DNA from: Bacteroidetes bacterium B1(2017)
GTDB lineage: Bacteria > Bacteroidota > Bacteroidia > UKL13-3
Assembly: GCA_002256395.1 (NCBI GenBank)
Contig: NKJG01000001.1
Location: forward strand, 620,001 to 684,000
Direction: 5' to 3'
Length of the DNA: 64,000 nt
Shown here: positions 1-8,070 of the stretch, piece by piece
Layout: each line of letters starts with the position of its first letter
Numbering within the stretch: position 1 is the first letter of the stretch
The notes under the pieces: model-generated
Database searches by the model: none
Seen by the model: only the letters and a program-made list of their open reading frames with translations
Told to the model about the DNA's origin: nothing
Program-made: the position numbers and the translations under genes

Positions 1-767
1 ATAAAAGTAGAATGCCTTAATTCAAAAGATAATTCCATTCCAATAGATCTTGCCATGAATGAAATTGAGGATAAACCTAATTTAAATTTGTCGTTAGAAT
101 TTAGTTCTGGATTTGTTTCCCTAATTTTTGCTTCAATTTCTTCTACCATAATAATGGTATCAGGCAAAATTTCATTTGATAAAACAAGGATAGATTTAGA
201 ATCTGTTTTCCTAAAATCAATCGCTATTCTTCCCAACCCGTATAAAATGGTATTAACTAGTAGATTCCTAAATACACTTACGAAAATATTTTTTTCTGTA
301 TATATAGTTACAGATTCAGGGACACTTGATTGTATGGTAAAGGAGTGATTATTGAATACTTGGCTCGTGTAATCTTTTACTTCATTCAAAAGTTCTAAAA
401 AGGAATAGTTTGCTTTTTGAATTGGATATTCCTGTTGAAGCAATGAATGAAAAGTAACAAAATCTAAACTATAGGTTTGAATTTGTTTTATCGTACTAGA
501 AACAACACTTACTATTTCCAATTTAGAATCATCAACAGATTCTTGTACAAGCTGATTTTTTAGATGATTTAATGAAAAAAGTAATGCTTGAAGCGGCGAC
601 CTTAAATCATGTTTTAAAATAGTAAAAAAAGATCTGTTTATTTTACGCAACATTTCATTTTCTTGCCTCAAAGATTCAAGTTCCTTTAAGTGTAGGTCTG
701 AACCTAAATCCCCTCCTATGTTATCGTTTTTCCCTCTCGAAAAAACAGATTTAAGTAGTTTAATCAA
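1..767 (-). CDS. Soluble sensor histidine kinase (3' end beyond window)
   Basis: An open frame runs without a stop from position 767 to the window edge (about 255 codons). The first possible start is TTG at 767-765; the only stop upstream in frame lies just before it, and there is no ATG until about 32 codons in, so the start is uncertain. An H-box with the core KHDLRSPLQ gives the phospho-accepting histidine, followed by an N-box-like RNLLVNTILYG and a late GLSSISFMARSIG segment like the G2 region of HATPase domains. A canonical DxGxG (G1) box is not visible; LSNEILP stands in its place. There is no transmembrane segment before the H-box, only a short charged coiled-coil-like stretch, so the kinase is probably cytosolic. 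It starts 33 bases after the response regulator at 801-1448 on the same strand, so the two are very likely co-transcribed partners. Confidence 0.8.
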   Translation of the reverse strand, partial: MIKLLKSVFSRGKNDNIGGDLGSDLHLKELESLRQENEMLRKINRSFFTILKHDLRSPLQALLFSLNHLKNQLVQESVDDSKLEIVSVVSSTIKQIQTYSLDFVTFHSLLQQEYPIQKANYSFLELLNEVKDYTSQVFNNHSFTIQSSVPESVTIYTEKNIFVSVFRNLLVNTILYGLGRIAIDFRKTDSKSILVLSNEILPDTIIMVEEIEAKIRETNPELNSNDKFKLGLSSISFMARSIGMELSFELRHSTF

Positions 768-800
768 AATGTAAATTCAATTATGAATCACTCAAAATAT

Positions 801-1448
801 CTACGCAAATTCGCTTAATTTGTATAGCCTAGCCATATCTAAAAACTCATTTTGAGTTTCAACACCCAATTTAGAAAAAATATTTGCCTTTTGAGTACTA
901 ATTGTGCTTTGCGATTTTTTCAATAAAGCCAGCATATCTTTTAATGACTTACCTTCATAAATTAATCTGGCAATTTCTAATTCTTTTGAAGAAAGGATTG
1001 AAAAGGGATTTTCTGTATAATTTTTTGTTTGCTTACGTTCAATTAGCGTATTGATTACACTATCACTTAAATAAATTCTATCAGATAATACCTTAGATAT
1101 TGCGTCTTTTAGCTTACCCATATCCTCCTCCTTAGAAACAAATCCTTTAGCGCCTTCTTCAATTGCTTTTGTACTATATATCGATTCGTTATTCATACTT
1201 AAAACCAAGATCTTTACTTCTGGTTTTAACCTTAAAATCCTACCTATTAAATCAACCCCATTTGTTTTAGGCATATTCAAGTCTAATATTATTAAATCAA
1301 AGTCTAGTGACCTTACTTGCTTAAGTACTTCATCTGCATCCTTTGCTTCTTCAATCTTTGAGTTAGGAAAAATCTCCTTAAGTAAAAACTTCACACCCAT
1401 GCGTGTAATGTAATGGTCGTCTGCAACTAAAAATTTCATTGAACTCAT
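801..1448 (-). CDS. NarL/FixJ-family response regulator
   Basis: This 215-residue DNA-binding response regulator has a receiver domain at residues 4-125 with acidic D10/D11, phospho-acceptor D56 in LILDLNMP context, S84 and the conserved K106. A LuxR-type helix-turn-helix follows at about 148-205, with the typical LSSKELEIARLI and SKLGV landmarks. It lies directly upstream of the histidine kinase at 1-767. Its own promoter has a perfect TACATTTG -7 element (1472-1479), and two TAGATA-type sites lie just upstream at 1503-1534. The same sites occur in front of the four large surface-protein genes, so I infer that this protein is the activator binding them, itself included. A second ATG lies three codons downstream of the chosen start. 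Confidence 0.93.
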   Translation of the reverse strand: MSSMKFLVADDHYITRMGVKFLLKEIFPNSKIEEAKDADEVLKQVRSLDFDLIILDLNMPKTNGVDLIGRILRLKPEVKILVLSMNNESIYSTKAIEEGAKGFVSKEEDMGKLKDAISKVLSDRIYLSDSVINTLIERKQTKNYTENPFSILSSKELEIARLIYEGKSLKDMLALLKKSQSTISTQKANIFSKLGVETQNEFLDMARLYKLSEFA

Positions 1449-1471
1449 ATATGGTTTTGATTTTTATACTA

Positions 1472-1479
1472 CAAATGTA
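1472..1479 (-). promoter_or_regulatory. -7 promoter element of the response regulator gene
   Basis: On the minus strand this reads TACATTTG, a perfect match to the Bacteroidota -7 consensus TAnnTTTG. It lies 23 bases upstream of the ATG at 1448. No TTG is found at the usual -33 distance; the two operator-like sites occupy the upstream region instead, which fits a promoter that needs an activator. Confidence 0.65.
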
Positions 1480-1502
1480 TTAATCATTTCTGATGATTTT
1501 TA

Positions 1503-1534
1503 TAGATAAATATCTATATATCGATATTTATCTA
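1503..1534. promoter_or_regulatory. Two operator-like sites between divergent regulator genes
   Basis: TAGATAAATATCTA (1503-1516) is a 14-bp inverted repeat, and TCGATATTTATCTA (1521-1534) begins 18 bp later. The same 14-mer (as its reverse complement, TAGATATTTATCTA) stands upstream of surface-protein genes A and C, with one mismatch in B and one in D. The first site begins 31 bp from the TTTG of the minus-strand -7 element, exactly as in A to D. They could also act on the plus-strand receiver gene at 1555. Confidence 0.6.
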
Positions 1535-1554
1535 AAAAATTTGGAGTTTTATCT

Positions 1555-1992
1555 ATGAATCAAGCAAGATCTGTTGCAGACCTTCGCTATATGAAAGAGG
1601 AAAAAATAAGAAAAGTAATAATTGTAGATGACGACGAGGTTGATCGTAAAATTCTCGAAAGATGGTGCAAAAAAGAAGATCTCCAATTCTCTTCCTGTTC
1701 TAATGGAAAAGAGGCTTTTGATGCTTTAAAGAAGGATCATTTCGACCTTCTAATTTCGGACCTAGACATGCCCATAATGGGTGGAATTTCGCTTATTCAA
1801 GAAATAAAAAAGCTTCATTTACATATTCCAAGCATTGCTATCTCTGCCAATGAAAACTCGGCCGTTAAAAAGGCTGCATTAGAATCGGGCTTCGATTGTT
1901 TTATTCCAAAACAAACCGATTTTAGAGATTTAAGCAACCTAATTTCAAAAGAAATTGTACAACATCATTTCTTTAGCCACAAATTTAAATAG
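1555..1992 (+). CDS. Single-domain response regulator (receiver only)
   Basis: This 145-residue protein has one receiver domain with acidic residues D25-D27, phospho-acceptor D69 (ISDLDMP), S97 and conserved K119, and no output domain. Such stand-alone receivers act in phosphorelays or by protein-protein contact. The chosen ATG at 1555 has a good GGAG ribosome binding site 8 bases upstream, rare in this window; an in-frame ATG at 1591 (residue 13) would remove a short tail that precedes the domain. It is transcribed away from the NarL-type regulator and shares its upstream operator region, so it probably belongs to the same signalling circuit. Its partner kinase is not proven. Confidence 0.9.
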   Translation: MNQARSVADLRYMKEEKIRKVIIVDDDEVDRKILERWCKKEDLQFSSCSNGKEAFDALKKDHFDLLISDLDMPIMGGISLIQEIKKLHLHIPSIAISANENSAVKKAALESGFDCFIPKQTDFRDLSNLISKEIVQHHFFSHKFK

Positions 1993-2064
1993 CGTGAAAT
2001 TCTGACCCTTTTTGCTAATCCGTTTTCAGAAACTTTTTTATTTCTTACCTTTTTCAACTAAAAA

Positions 2065-2099
2065 AAAGAGGCTGCTTCAACTATTGAAACAGCCTCTTT
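2065..2099. terminator. Bidirectional intrinsic terminator
   Basis: Arms AAAGAGGCTG and CAGCCTCTTT enclose an inner TTCAA/TTGAA stem, with A-rich sequence on the left and T-rich on the right. It sits between the convergent genes ending at 1992 (+) and 2134 (-) and can serve both. Confidence 0.85.
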
Positions 2100-2133
2100 C
2101 TTTTTAGGTAGCTTTACTAATTTGCTTAATTAG

Positions 2134-2340
2134 CTAGCCAATTTTCTTTGAATTCCTTTTCTGCACCCATTGCACTGATTTTTGTGAACCCAAAACAGAT
2201 CCAAATAGCAATAAAAGGCATATACCCCCATCTATTGGTGTATCTTCCACTGAGTCATCAAAACCTGGTTGAGCTTGTATTTTTAAGGAAACCAATAGAA
2301 ATACCATTAGTATTATTCCAATTATCTTCTTCTTTTTCAT
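2134..2340 (-). CDS. Small exported protein with PIDGG-hydrophobic C-terminal motif
   Basis: Starting at the ATG at 2340 this is a 68-residue protein: a lysine-rich N-terminus (MKKKK), a hydrophobic signal segment ending in KIQAQ, a short acidic spacer (FDDSVEDT), then PIDGG, a hydrophobic helix (ICLLLLFGSVLG) and a basic tail. This layout matches the short Bacteroidota proteins that I know as PID-CTERM sorting-domain proteins; the family name is from memory. An alternative ATG at 2361 directly follows the stop of the XRE gene; I prefer 2340 because it gives a standard signal peptide after an AGAGA stretch. It is the last gene of a probable three-gene operon with surface protein A and the XRE regulator. 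No function is known to me. Confidence 0.7.
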   Translation of the reverse strand: MKKKKIIGIILMVFLLVSLKIQAQPGFDDSVEDTPIDGGICLLLLFGSVLGSQKSVQWVQKRNSKKIG

Positions 2341-2361
2341 TCTCTTTAAGCTTACAAACAT

Positions 2362-2748
2362 TTATTTCATTGCCTTTCTAGACAAAAATTCATTCGTTGA
2401 AAAAGAAGTACTTGGATGTACCATATCATCCAAATACAAACACTTAAAAATTTGAACCCTAATATCCAAATTAGGATTGGTCTGTCGCATCTCACATAAT
2501 AAATCAATGATGAGATAAATTTTGGTATGGGAGTATCCAAATACCGTACATAAATCTCTAAATTGTCTCAAATTAAGGCTTACTAAACCATTCTCCATTT
2601 TCCAATAGGCACTGGTATGAATTCCAAGTTTTTCTGCCACTTCCTTTTGTTTAAGTTGAGCCATGCCTCTTAATATGTGCAAAACTTCAACGATTGTTTT
2701 TTCGTATTTAATGTCCATTTTTTCTGTTTTTATTTTATTTAAACTCAT
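2362..2748 (-). CDS. XRE-family helix-turn-helix protein
   Basis: This 128-residue protein has a helix-turn-helix at about residues 28-75: LKQKEVAEKLGIHTSAYWKMENG followed by a recognition-helix continuation typical of Cro/CI-like (XRE) domains. The remaining C-terminal 45 residues match nothing I recognise. An internal ATG at residue 11 (MDIKYEK) is a possible alternative start. The gene starts 2 bases after the stop of surface protein A, and the small PIDGG protein starts at or shortly after its own stop, so the three are almost certainly co-transcribed. It might regulate the surface-protein genes or its own operon; nothing in the sequence shows its target. Confidence 0.85.
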   Translation of the reverse strand: MSLNKIKTEKMDIKYEKTIVEVLHILRGMAQLKQKEVAEKLGIHTSAYWKMENGLVSLNLRQFRDLCTVFGYSHTKIYLIIDLLCEMRQTNPNLDIRVQIFKCLYLDDMVHPSTSFSTNEFLSRKAMK

Positions 2749-2750
2749 AA

Positions 2751-5700
2751 CTATTTCTTTATTAATTTCATTGTTTGAAAATATGATCCATGGCTTAGCT
2801 CAATAAAATAAAGTCCAGAAACCAATGGGTTTATATTTATCTCCAAATTCTCGCCAGCATCTGGTATGGCGTTTCCTCGCAGCAACTCTTTACCACTTAT
2901 ATCCATTACCTTATACTCTATTTTTTCTCCAACTTTCTGTATGTTCTTTAAATACACCTTGTCTTGGCTTGGATTAGGAAATAAGGTAATGGGTTCAATT
3001 TCTTCTTGAGCATTAACTCCATTAACAATTGCCATAAACTCAACCCAAAATCTATTCTCTCCAAAACTTGCAGAATCAATACTTGTAGTAAATGTGTATT
3101 TTGAACCAACACTCAATTTTGTTCTAGTATTTAAATAGGTATCTATCAAATAGGCTTGGGTATTAGGTATGTTGGCATAATTGGTTTTTAAGGTATATTG
3201 CCATTGCCCAGCATTTGTTATACCTAAAAGAACTTTATCTTTATTTGTAAAACTGCTTCTGCAATCAATTGCAAGCTGAGTTTTATCTGCACTTAAGCTA
3301 TAAAAATTAACATCTGGGTTTGCCATTTTTGGACCATCATAAGCATCCATTTCTGCCAAACTACCGTCTTTTTGTTTTAGCACAATCTTATCCCAAATCA
3401 AGGTATCATTAGTAGATAAACTCAACTCCAAAGCATTGGATTCTTGTGCAGCAGTTTTTAGTAAACTCTCTGTAGCCGAACTACCTGTTTTACTTGATTC
3501 TGTAAACGTAAAATTGGCTGCCGAAGCCGTTTTTACAAAAAAAGCTCCACCACTTGGTACTATATACGCACTTCCAAAGGAATACGTGCTCCAACCACCT
3601 TTTGTTCCATTAGTTGGCACCCATACGCTAAAGGTTCCTATACTATTTCTATTACCCGAGGCTATGTTTCCAATATTTACATTAGATGGGTATGGGTTGG
3701 GAATTAAATTCCAGCCAGCATTGCTGCCATTAGCACTCGTATAGCTCATAGCTATGTTTTGGCTTCCTTGGTTAACTGGCCCGCTCCAATCTAAGGTGCC
3801 TGCATTGGGTGTAGGAGTGCTTCCATCCAATAAGTTGCTTTGGCTTCTTGGCCCACGGTATAAAATTCTTAGTGCGGTGTTTGCTCCTATGGTATTGGTG
3901 GTATTTGTAAAAGCTGTCCAACCAGTATTGGTGGTGCCTGTATATCCACTTTCTGCAAAACTATAGGCCGAAGGATTATTGTTTAAGGTTGAATCAAAAC
4001 CATTGTTTGCTCCTCCTACTCCTGTGATATGAATATTATCTTGTAAACTACTTAAAGCAATAGAACTTGAAAACGGATGTGAAAGTAATCTAAAGGCTCT
4101 TCTGCCCGATGGAACAGCTACTTCTACTGTTACATTTCCATTTATGGTTCCGCTTGAATTGGCTATATAAGCTGGAGTACTAGTACTGCCTGTTAAAATT
4201 AAATTGCCACCAGTATTTAAAACTCCTGGGCTTGTTACAGTAACAGATTTTGAGGCAGCTATTCTGCAGGTGCCTCCTAAGGTAAGTGAGCCACTTCCGC
4301 TTATTTGCAAATTACTTATTGAATCACCTACAAAAACAGAAACTGGTACTGTTAATGCACTTGAATTGGTAAATGACAAGGTGCCACCTATTGCATTAAT
4401 TTTACCTGTGCTGCGTGTGATAGAACTTCCAGAATAGGTAAGTATTTTGGTTCCGGTTGTTAAAGTCCCTTTGCTTAATGCTAAGGTTCCTCCAACTGTT
4501 AAATCGCCCCCTAAACTTATTCCTCCACCTCCATTTAGAGTTAGATTATTTAGCGAACCAGTAAACATACTTATAGGTAAACTTAAGGCACTTGTATTAG
4601 TAAATTTCATGGTACCAGAACTTGCGTTTATGTAGCCCGTGCTGCGAGTAATAGAACTTCCAGAATAAGTAAGAGTATTGGTTCCTGTGCTTAAGGTTCC
4701 AGCACTTAGGGTCATAGTTCCTGTTACTGTCAGATCTCCTCCCAAACTAACGCCTCCACTTCCATTTAGGGTTAAATTATTAAGTGAGCTATTGGCAAAC
4801 ATACCCGCAGGTAAGCTTAAGGCATTACTGTTGGCAAATGCCATGGTACCATTACTCACATCAATAGTGCCACTAAGCCTAGAGATTGAATCACCTGAGT
4901 ATGTTAATGTATAAACATTAATACAATACAATGTTCCATCTGTTAATGCCAATGCCCCAGTTACCAATAAGCTTCCCCCTAAATAAACAATTGCATTAGA
5001 TGCATTTATTGTTAGGTTGGTAAGTGAATTACTTGAAAACAAATTGGAAGGCAAATTTAGTGTACTTGTATTTGAAAAGGTTAATAAACCAGTTGAGGCC
5101 GAAGTACTATTTACTAGAATTGTTCCACTTGTTCTAGTTATAGAAGTTCCAGAAAAAACGAAAGAAGTTGCGTAAGTATTTATATTTAATGTACCACTTG
5201 TTAAGGTAATACTTTTAGTTATGGTACTAGTGCCACCAGTCTTATCAGACCTTCCACAATAAACAGTGCCAGTGCCACAATTAACTATTAAATTTGGGCA
5301 TGATAACATGGTTGCAATGGCATAGCAGGTTCTATTAGTACCATCACCAATTATTAGTGTGCTGGTAGTTGAATTTCTCCATTCCAAGTATCCAATAGCC
5401 CCAGATGGCCCCCATGCGTCTCCTAAAAGAATTAAGTAATCAAATACTAGATGACCATATGAATTAATAGATCCTACTGTAATAGTATCACCTGTAGCAA
5501 AATTAACTGTAGATGTAGTTGATGCGAGAGTAATTGAACTAATTGGGCTATAAAAAAATCCACTTGGAAAACTTATAGAATTTGAAGTATTTAATTGAGA
5601 GTTGAGATTTGAGGTACTCAAATCTATTTTCCCGTTTGTTCTAGCAGCACTTACTCCATTAATTATTTGAAATGTTTTCCCATTAAATGCAAAAATTCCA

Positions 5701-6296
5701 GAAGTTAAAGTTAGAGCTCCGCTTATATTTAAATCTGAACCCATATTTACTCCTGAACTATTATTTATGGTTAGATTTTTAACAAATAAATATCCAGAAG
5801 AATTTTTTAATGTTTGTGTCGAACTTCCATTCATTACTAGGGTTCCACTTCCAGAGCTAAAGGTTCCAGCATTTGTGAAGTTACCTCCAACATTGAGTGT
5901 TCCGCCACTACTCATATTTAAAGTTCCATTGGTGGCAACTACCTTTACAGAATCCGAAACCGTTAAACTTTGAGATGCACTAAAACTTAATGTTCCTGCA
6001 CTTGCATACCCAATGATAACGGAGGCACAAGCAGAAGCTGTGTTTACCGTTACCGTTTTTCCACCTTCTATTACTACAGTATCGCCTGCTATTGGGTAAT
6101 TTGTACCAGCACTACCTCCAGAACTTGTAGACCATATGCTAGCGCTATTCCAATTACCAGAGGCGATAGAATAATAGGTGGCAGCATGTGCCACATTTTG
6201 TGCGTAAAAAAATAATAGGAAAGCAAGTACCACTAGTTTCCACTTTTCAAATTGTTTCATTTTTTGCTTCATTAAGCGTTTTGTTTTTGTATTCAT
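2751..6296 (-). CDS. Surface protein A: repeat-rich T9SS-secreted protein
   Basis: This is an 1181-residue protein. A signal peptide (1-38, ending AHA) is followed by an ATYYSIASGNWNS start that all four paralogues share in similar form. About 650 residues of Ser/Thr/Gly/Asn-rich imperfect repeats follow, with motifs such as NNLTLNGSGG, LGGDLTVTG, TLTYSGSSITR and ALSLPxxxF, as expected for a right-handed beta-helix or stacked beta-sheets of adhesins. From about residue 725 there is a non-repetitive region (RRAFRLLSHPFSSS onward). A T9SS type A sorting domain closes the protein from about 1107 (LFPNPSQDKVYL ... GLYFIEL ... KLIKK). It should cross the inner membrane by Sec and the outer membrane by T9SS and end up at the surface or secreted. 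Its N-terminal third is almost identical in DNA to that of C, while its C-terminus differs from B and C. Ligand unknown. Confidence 0.9.
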   Translation of the reverse strand: MNTKTKRLMKQKMKQFEKWKLVVLAFLLFFYAQNVAHAATYYSIASGNWNSASIWSTSSGGSAGTNYPIAGDTVVIEGGKTVTVNTASACASVIIGYASAGTLSFSASQSLTVSDSVKVVATNGTLNMSSGGTLNVGGNFTNAGTFSSGSGTLVMNGSSTQTLKNSSGYLFVKNLTINNSSGVNMGSDLNISGALTLTSGIFAFNGKTFQIINGVSAARTNGKIDLSTSNLNSQLNTSNSISFPSGFFYSPISSITLASTTSTVNFATGDTITVGSINSYGHLVFDYLILLGDAWGPSGAIGYLEWRNSTTSTLIIGDGTNRTCYAIATMLSCPNLIVNCGTGTVYCGRSDKTGGTSTITKSITLTSGTLNINTYATSFVFSGTSITRTSGTILVNSTSASTGLLTFSNTSTLNLPSNLFSSNSLTNLTINASNAIVYLGGSLLVTGALALTDGTLYCINVYTLTYSGDSISRLSGTIDVSNGTMAFANSNALSLPAGMFANSSLNNLTLNGSGGVSLGGDLTVTGTMTLSAGTLSTGTNTLTYSGSSITRSTGYINASSGTMKFTNTSALSLPISMFTGSLNNLTLNGGGGISLGGDLTVGGTLALSKGTLTTGTKILTYSGSSITRSTGKINAIGGTLSFTNSSALTVPVSVFVGDSISNLQISGSGSLTLGGTCRIAASKSVTVTSPGVLNTGGNLILTGSTSTPAYIANSSGTINGNVTVEVAVPSGRRAFRLLSHPFSSSIALSSLQDNIHITGVGGANNGFDSTLNNNPSAYSFAESGYTGTTNTGWTAFTNTTNTIGANTALRILYRGPRSQSNLLDGSTPTPNAGTLDWSGPVNQGSQNIAMSYTSANGSNAGWNLIPNPYPSNVNIGNIASGNRNSIGTFSVWVPTNGTKGGWSTYSFGSAYIVPSGGAFFVKTASAANFTFTESSKTGSSATESLLKTAAQESNALELSLSTNDTLIWDKIVLKQKDGSLAEMDAYDGPKMANPDVNFYSLSADKTQLAIDCRSSFTNKDKVLLGITNAGQWQYTLKTNYANIPNTQAYLIDTYLNTRTKLSVGSKYTFTTSIDSASFGENRFWVEFMAIVNGVNAQEEIEPITLFPNPSQDKVYLKNIQKVGEKIEYKVMDISGKELLRGNAIPDAGENLEININPLVSGLYFIELSHGSYFQTMKLIKK

Positions 6297-6382
6297 TTGG
6301 ATTTAAAATTTAGTTTCATGTTAAAGGGAGATACAATCCTGCATTTTTAATTGCGCTCACCGTTTTTATACATTTATGAATA

Positions 6383-6466
6383 CAAAAGTCTGTGTTGAAT
6401 TTCGCTTGATTAATAGATATTTTATCGAGTTTTTTAGAATCTTATCGAGTGATAGATATTTATCTA
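6383..6466 (-). promoter_or_regulatory. Promoter and triple operator array of gene A
   Basis: On the minus strand a weak -7 element (GACTTTTG, 6383-6390) is preceded by three tandem sites, written on the plus strand as TAGATATTTTATCGAG (6414-6429), TAGAATCTTATCGAG (6435-6449) and TAGATATTTATCTATAG (6453-6469). Site starts are 21 and 18 bp apart, about two helical turns. The first site begins 31 bp from the C of CAAA, the complement of TTTG. The same layout recurs before B, C and D and the response regulator gene. Confidence 0.6.
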
Positions 6467-8070
6467 TAGCAATTAATTTTATGAGAAGTTCAATTCTCTA
6501 TTTGGGTACTTATTGATAAAATTTAATCCTATTTAAGTTTGTGTTTTTAGTTAACAGCAATCTTATAAAGCTTTATATCGTCTTCTTGATTTACCTGTAT
6601 AAAATAAACTCCCGGCACTAATTGGTTCAGCATAATTTGGGCATTGCTTGAACTTGTTTTTAGTACTGTTCCACTTGCTACTTCCTTGCCTTGTAGGTCT
6701 AGTATTTTATAGCTTGGCTCCGCCTTACTTGGCTTTAAATTTGCTATAAACAATAACTCTTTACATGGATTTGGATACAGTGTAAGCAAGTCCTTTTTGT
6801 CTATATTTTCCAATCCAATTGCTAGTGTATTAAATTCTATTCTGAACCTATTCTCTCCAACTGTTGTAGGTTCATTTGTGGTGGTAAAATCATAGGTAAA
6901 TCCTGGCACCAATTTGTTGCGCGTATTTAAATAGCTATCTATTAAATAGGCTTCGGTATTGGGTATTTCCATATAGTCTGTTCGTAGAGTAAAGTGGTAA
7001 GAACTACTTGTTTGCATACCTAATTTCACTACATCGGTGCTCGTAAAACTATTTCGGCTATCTATGGCTAGCTTTTCATTGCTTGCGCCTAAACTATAAA
7101 AATTCACATCGGGGTTGCTTAGTTTTGGGCCATCATAAACATCTTGTGAGGCTATACTTCCTTCTTGTTGTTTTAGTACCAGCTTATCCCAATAAATACT
7201 ATCGTTTGATAGCAAACTCAACTCCAAAGCATGGCTTTCGTGTGCAGCAGTTTTTAGCAAGTTCTCTGTAGCCGAGCTACCTGTTTTAGTTGATTCTGTA
7301 AACGTAAAATTGGCTGCCGAAGCTGTTTGCACAAAAAAGGCAGATCCACTTGCCAATATATAGCTGCTGCCAAAGGAATGGCTAACATAGGCTCCCTTTG
7401 TGCCATTAGTTGGCACCCATACGCTAAAGGTTCCTATACCATTTCTATTACCAGAGGCTATGTTTCCAATATCTACATTTGATGGGTATGGGTTGGGAAT
7501 TAAATTCCAGCCAGCATTGCTGCCATTAGCACTCGTATAGGTCATAGCTACATTTATGCTTCCTTGGTTAACTGGCCCGCTCCAATCTATGGTGCATGCA
7601 TTGGGTGTTGGAGTGCTTCCATCCAATAAGTTACTTTGGCTTCTTGGTCCACGGTATAAAATTCTTAGTGCGGTGTTTGTAGCAATTGTATTGGAGGTAT
7701 TTGTAAAAGCTGTCCAACCAGTATTAGTAGTCCCTGTATATCCACTTTCTGCAAAATTATAGGCCGAAGGATTATTAGTTAGTGTTGCATCAAAACCATT
7801 GCTTGCTCCTCCAGCACCAGTGATATGAATATTATCTTGTAAACTACTTAAAGCAATAGAACTAGAAAAGGGATGTGAAAGTAATCTAAAGGCTCTTCTG
7901 CCCGATGGCATCGCTACCTCTACTGTTACATTCCCATTTATGGTTCCGCTGGAATTGGCTATATAAGCTGGGCTGCTAGTATTGCCTGTTAAAATTAAAT
8001 TGCCTCCTGTATTTAATACACCTGGACTTGTAACTGTAACAGATTTGGAGGTGGCTATTCTGCAGGTGCC
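6411..8070. repeat. Long duplicated segment, copy 1 (matches 10952-12615)
   Basis: This 1.66-kb stretch covers the promoter region of A, the intergenic DNA, and the C-terminal part of B. It is nearly identical to 10952-12615, which covers the promoter of B, intergenic DNA and the C-terminal part of C. Identity starts in the operator array and breaks down inside the repeat region after the GGTCRIA-encoding sequence. Short patches where the copy in C instead follows A show later gene conversion. Confidence 0.85.

Noticed and set aside
55..348. 97-codon plus-strand ORF
   Set aside because: It lies opposite the histidine kinase frame, whose H-box and ATPase-like motifs give strong coding evidence on the minus strand.
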